Shown piece by piece: positions 5,411 to 7,984 of a DNA stretch of 7,984 bases. Position 1 is the first letter of the stretch. Each line of letters begins with the position of its first letter. This DNA comes from an uncultured Prevotellaceae bacterium. Lineage in GTDB: Bacteria; Bacteroidota; Bacteroidia; Bacteroidales; Bacteroidaceae. The notes beneath the pieces are model-generated. The model saw only the letters and a program-made list of their open reading frames with translations, had not been told where the DNA came from and did not search any database. The stretch spans positions 1 to 7,984 of the forward strand of contig CAMZHP010000147.1 of NCBI GenBank assembly GCA_947306845.1, read 5' to 3'. The translations under genes were made by a program, and so were the position numbers.

Positions 5411-7650
5411 TAAAATACGAATCCCAAATTGACATAAAAATACGGCTTCTTGGTCACATTGCTGTATCCCACCGACGCACCCATCGGCCCTGCGATGGAA
5501 TTGTAGTAATAACTCAGCGTCGTACCTAGCATAGGCTTGCACTTGTACACATCACGGAATTTGTCCCCATCCTGGGCATAGGCAAACCTCAGCAGGATAT
5601 GGTTGTTCGTCGTCATCGAATATTGCACCTGCATCTGAGCCGCCAGAAATTTGTCCCATTGTAACTCGATGTGTCCCACGCCGGCAAAAGGCAACTGTTG
5701 CTCGATGTAATGGCCGAACCACTCGCCGCCCATGATGTTGCACAGGATGATCGGGGAATTGTCGGTGTGCAGCAGACGGCCGTAGAACATGGGCTGGAAA
5801 ACCAAGTGCTTGCTCAGCGGAATATTCGTGCGCCACATCGCGCTCACCTCGCTCAAGCCTAATTTGTTGTTCAACTTCACGAAATTGTCCGTATAATAAG
5901 CATAGCGGGCAGAAAATTTGCTTCCTCGTGTGGGGAAATACCAGTTGTTCTCACTGTTGTAGTTCACCTTGGCGAAATAACTGATGAAATGTTCATGGTC
6001 TGGCATCGTAAAGTAGTGGCTCTCCACCTGGTCAAGCAGCAGGTTGTAGTTGAAGTAGTAGTCAATGGCGGCACCGATACTGAAATGGAAATTGCGCAAG
6101 TTGAACGTCAGGGGAGCTGCTTGGGCGGTCAGACGGTTGTAGGTGAGGTCATAACTCTTTGCACCATACTCATAGAGGTTGAAGTCACTCCGGTGGAAAC
6201 CCACTGTAAAAGAGGGGTGGAGGAAGTTTGTAGGGTGAAACTCCCAGGTACCCTCTGCCTTGATGCGTTTTCCTAACCTGAGCGTGAAGTCCAACTCCAT
6301 AGGAATCCGCTTGCGGATGGGAAAGGCAACATTTGTCTGCAGCGCCAAGATCTCCTCGTTGTCGAAACGGATGCCGACGTTCATCTTGTTGGGCTGCTTC
6401 TCACCGGCAATGAACGTGATTCTGGCAGCCTTGGTACCATCAGGCATATTGACGGCATCTGGCTCCAAATGGATGTCTGCACTTTGGTAGAACAGGTCGA
6501 GGCGGATGGAGGTGATGATGAGGTTGGCACGCTCAGAGTCGATGCTGTCGCCTTCTTTCAGTTGGAATTTCCTGCGGATGAAGTCCTGGTCTGTACGGGT
6601 CAGGTTGGTATATTTGAGTTCTCCGATTCGGTATCTGGGGTTGTCAGACAAAGGTGCGATGTTTGTTTTCCGAGATTGTTGGGGAGCTATGATCTGGCCG
6701 AGCTTCTCCTTGAGAGCGATGATCTCATCCCAGTGTTTCATCGCTTCGTCTTCTCCTCGCTGGATGAGGGTGTCAACAGCGGATGGGGTGAAGGATGCCG
6801 TGCTGTAGCCTTCAGTGTTTACCCTGATGGGAATGTCGGTGATGGCCATGTTCTCATCAAACTTGTTCTTGGTGTTTAAGTCGACAATCTGCAGCAGAAT
6901 GTCACCGGTAGTCCTCAGACGGTCGGCATCCTTCAACTTGGCGGCCACCGACACGCCGATGATGTAGTCGGCACCCATCTCCTTGGCGATGTCGGCGGGA
7001 TAGTTGTTGCGGAGTCCGCCGTCCACAAGCACCATGTTGCCTTTCCTAACTGGCGCGAAGGCTCCGGGAATCGACATGCTGGCTCTCATCGCGTCACTGA
7101 GAACACCGTTGTGGAATACAACCTCGCTGTTGTCCACAACGTTGGTGCCCACGCAGGCAAAGGGGATGGGGAGGGTGTTGAAGTCGATGGAGTCATTGTA
7201 AGGGATGGTGAACTTACGCAGCAGCCTGCCGATGTTCTTGCCGATGATGATGCCGCCTCCGATAGTGGGACGCTTCTTCTTCAGCTTCAGACTGGTAGAG
7301 ATGGCATAGGTGTTATGGTTCTCGCGCTCTTTCAGACTTTGATATCTCAGGTCTTCCTTGTCCGACAGCACCTCGGTCCAGTCCTGCGACCTCACGATGG
7401 AGTCGAGCCGCATCGCATCGTTTCCGCAGGCATACAGACCTCCGATGATGCTGCCCATGCTGGTGCCCGTGATGATGTCGATGGGCATGCCGGCTCGTTC
7501 AAGCACCTTCAGCACACCGATATGGGCCATGCCTTTGGCTCCTCCTCCGCTGAGCACCAGGGCAACTTTCTTGCGGGGTTTCTCTTCCTGGGCCGTGGCT
7601 GTCAGCCCAAGTCCGAGGATGGTGGTCAGAATGATGATGAGTCGTCTCAT
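5410..7650 (-). CDS. Patatin-like phospholipase fused to POTRA and Omp85-type outer-membrane barrel
   Basis: The protein has 746 residues from the ATG at 7648-7650. A TTG 14 codons upstream (7690-7692) lies inside the predicted -7 promoter box, so it is rejected. Residues 1-20 are a signal peptide (RRLIIILTTILGLGLTATA). The patatin domain spans about 27-225: oxyanion-hole glycines GGGAKG at 35-40, nucleophile Ser64 in GTSMG, and catalytic Asp210 in VDGG. Both members of the Ser-Asp dyad are present, so it should be an active lipid acyl hydrolase. Residues about 338-415 look like one POTRA domain (YRIGELKYTN; then a beta segment ending ITFIAGE). Residues about 420-746 are alternating amphipathic strands of a beta-barrel, ending in aromatic F-V-F as in outer-membrane barrels. 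The layout matches the PlpD-like class of type Vd autotransporters. Whether the phospholipase domain reaches the surface or stays periplasmic cannot be decided from sequence. Confidence 0.94.
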   Translation of the reverse strand: MRRLIIILTTILGLGLTATAQEEKPRKKVALVLSGGGAKGMAHIGVLKVLERAGMPIDIITGTSMGSIIGGLYACGNDAMRLDSIVRSQDWTEVLSDKEDLRYQSLKERENHNTYAISTSLKLKKKRPTIGGGIIIGKNIGRLLRKFTIPYNDSIDFNTLPIPFACVGTNVVDNSEVVFHNGVLSDAMRASMSIPGAFAPVRKGNMVLVDGGLRNNYPADIAKEMGADYIIGVSVAAKLKDADRLRTTGDILLQIVDLNTKNKFDENMAITDIPIRVNTEGYSTASFTPSAVDTLIQRGEDEAMKHWDEIIALKEKLGQIIAPQQSRKTNIAPLSDNPRYRIGELKYTNLTRTDQDFIRRKFQLKEGDSIDSERANLIITSIRLDLFYQSADIHLEPDAVNMPDGTKAARITFIAGEKQPNKMNVGIRFDNEEILALQTNVAFPIRKRIPMELDFTLRLGKRIKAEGTWEFHPTNFLHPSFTVGFHRSDFNLYEYGAKSYDLTYNRLTAQAAPLTFNLRNFHFSIGAAIDYYFNYNLLLDQVESHYFTMPDHEHFISYFAKVNYNSENNWYFPTRGSKFSARYAYYTDNFVKLNNKLGLSEVSAMWRTNIPLSKHLVFQPMFYGRLLHTDNSPIILCNIMGGEWFGHYIEQQLPFAGVGHIELQWDKFLAAQMQVQYSMTTNNHILLRFAYAQDGDKFRDVYKCKPMLGTTLSYYYNSIAGPMGASVGYSNVTKKPYFYVNLGFVF

Positions 7651-7689
7651 GGTTCTTTTGTTTTTTGAGGAAAAACGCTTGTGCCGCCG

Positions 7690-7697
7690 CAAATATA
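7690..7697 (-). promoter_or_regulatory. -7 promoter box for the patatin/Omp85 gene
   Basis: On the minus strand TATATTTG is an exact match to TAnnTTTG, 39 nt before the ATG at 7650 and inside the 86-bp gap after the LD-carboxypeptidase stop. No clean -33 TTTG lies at the usual distance; a TTTC is somewhat too close and a TTTTGG somewhat too far. It suggests the patatin gene can be transcribed separately from the upstream gene. Confidence 0.5.
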
Positions 7698-7736
7698 ATA
7701 CAAAAAAGTGAAACTACCACATTTTCAGTCCAAAAG

Positions 7737-7984
7737 TCATGGATGTTCCGGTGAGAAATTGATGGGCACTTCATACTGCTGCCCCTCAATCTGGAAATCG
7801 ATGGAGGCACCGTCCTTGCGCACGTCGATGGTGACAGGCGCACCCATCACGAGCGGCAGATTCACGCTGCCATGACCGCCTAGGAAACCGCAGAGCACGG
7901 GGATGTGATATGGGGCAAGCAGTTCGTGGAGCATGGCCTCCACGCTCTCGTAGGTGAACTCCGAACCACAGTCCGTGAATTCTC
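7737..7984 (-). CDS. LD-carboxypeptidase (peptidase S66, murein tetrapeptide carboxypeptidase), C-terminal end
   Basis: This is the last 81 residues of a gene entering from the right edge, ending at TGA (complement 7737..7739); the in-frame part begins at 7982. The readable end includes EFTD, then HIPVLCGFLGGHGSVNLPL and a final beta segment. The [LF]xxGH...N-LP-G motif is characteristic of peptidase S66 C-terminal domains, and the His at complement(7872..7874) is the expected member of the Ser-Glu-His triad; the Ser and Glu lie outside the window. The family removes the terminal D-Ala from murein tetrapeptides during cell-wall recycling, usually in the cytoplasm. It precedes the patatin/Omp85 gene on the same strand with an 86-bp gap, so co-transcription is possible but not required. 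Confidence 0.85.
   Translation of the reverse strand, partial: EFTDCGSEFTYESVEAMLHELLAPYHIPVLCGFLGGHGSVNLPLVMGAPVTIDVRKDGASIDFQIEGQQYEVPINFSPEHP

Noticed and set aside
7111..7668. Long open plus-strand frame opposite the patatin domain
   Set aside because: The opposite strand carries the full patatin catalytic motifs; this frame is a shadow with no supporting features.
7651..7692. TTG start adding 14 residues to the patatin/Omp85 protein
   Set aside because: The codon lies in the TATATTTG promoter box, and the ATG at 7650 opens directly into a good signal peptide.

Overview
The window looks like a chromosomal segment of a Bacteroidota bacterium, most likely from the Prevotellaceae or Bacteroidaceae. 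Three things point there. Promoters fit the phylum's -7 box TAnnTTTG, at complement(3448..3455), 3660..3667 and complement(7690..7697). Starts lack Shine-Dalgarno sequences. The gene content is typical: a GH43/C-terminal beta-sandwich xylosidase-type enzyme, a carboxypeptidase-regulatory-like exported protein, a patatin/Omp85 fusion and a CbxX/CfqX-type AAA+ ATPase. The genus is an inference.

Layout. (1) At 2..373 (+) is the 3' end of a protein built from 16-residue tandem repeats of the form G-E-I-R-S-N-G-D-x-Y-x-x-G-R-x-V, ending in an aromatic tail. (2) It converges on, and overlaps by 28 bp, a 744-residue AAA+ ATPase at 346..2580 (-), whose roughly 440-residue N-terminal half I do not recognise. 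(3) A gene-poor stretch at 2581..2913 begins with a cluster of inverted repeats (about 2601..2723) that looks like a REP- or MITE-like element. (4) A small secreted protein with a carboxypeptidase-regulatory-like domain lies at 2914..3408 (-). (5) Across a 281-bp AT-rich divergent promoter region lies a secreted GH43 glycosidase at 3690..5381 (+). (6) A 28-bp gap, part of a 40-bp heptamer repeat tract, separates it from a convergent patatin-like phospholipase/outer-membrane barrel fusion at 5410..7650 (-). (7) Upstream of that, on the same strand, is the C-terminal end of an LD-carboxypeptidase (peptidase S66), cut by the window edge.

Function. The genes do not form one obvious pathway. The LD-carboxypeptidase and the patatin/Omp85 protein are same-strand envelope genes, but a good promoter between them suggests the patatin gene can be transcribed on its own. 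The GH43 enzyme is a stand-alone xylan/arabinan side-chain or oligosaccharide hydrolase, with no SusC/SusD genes in view. The least understood parts are the repeat protein, the N-terminal half of the AAA+ protein and the inverted-repeat cluster in front of it. I do not see a clear new multi-gene system.
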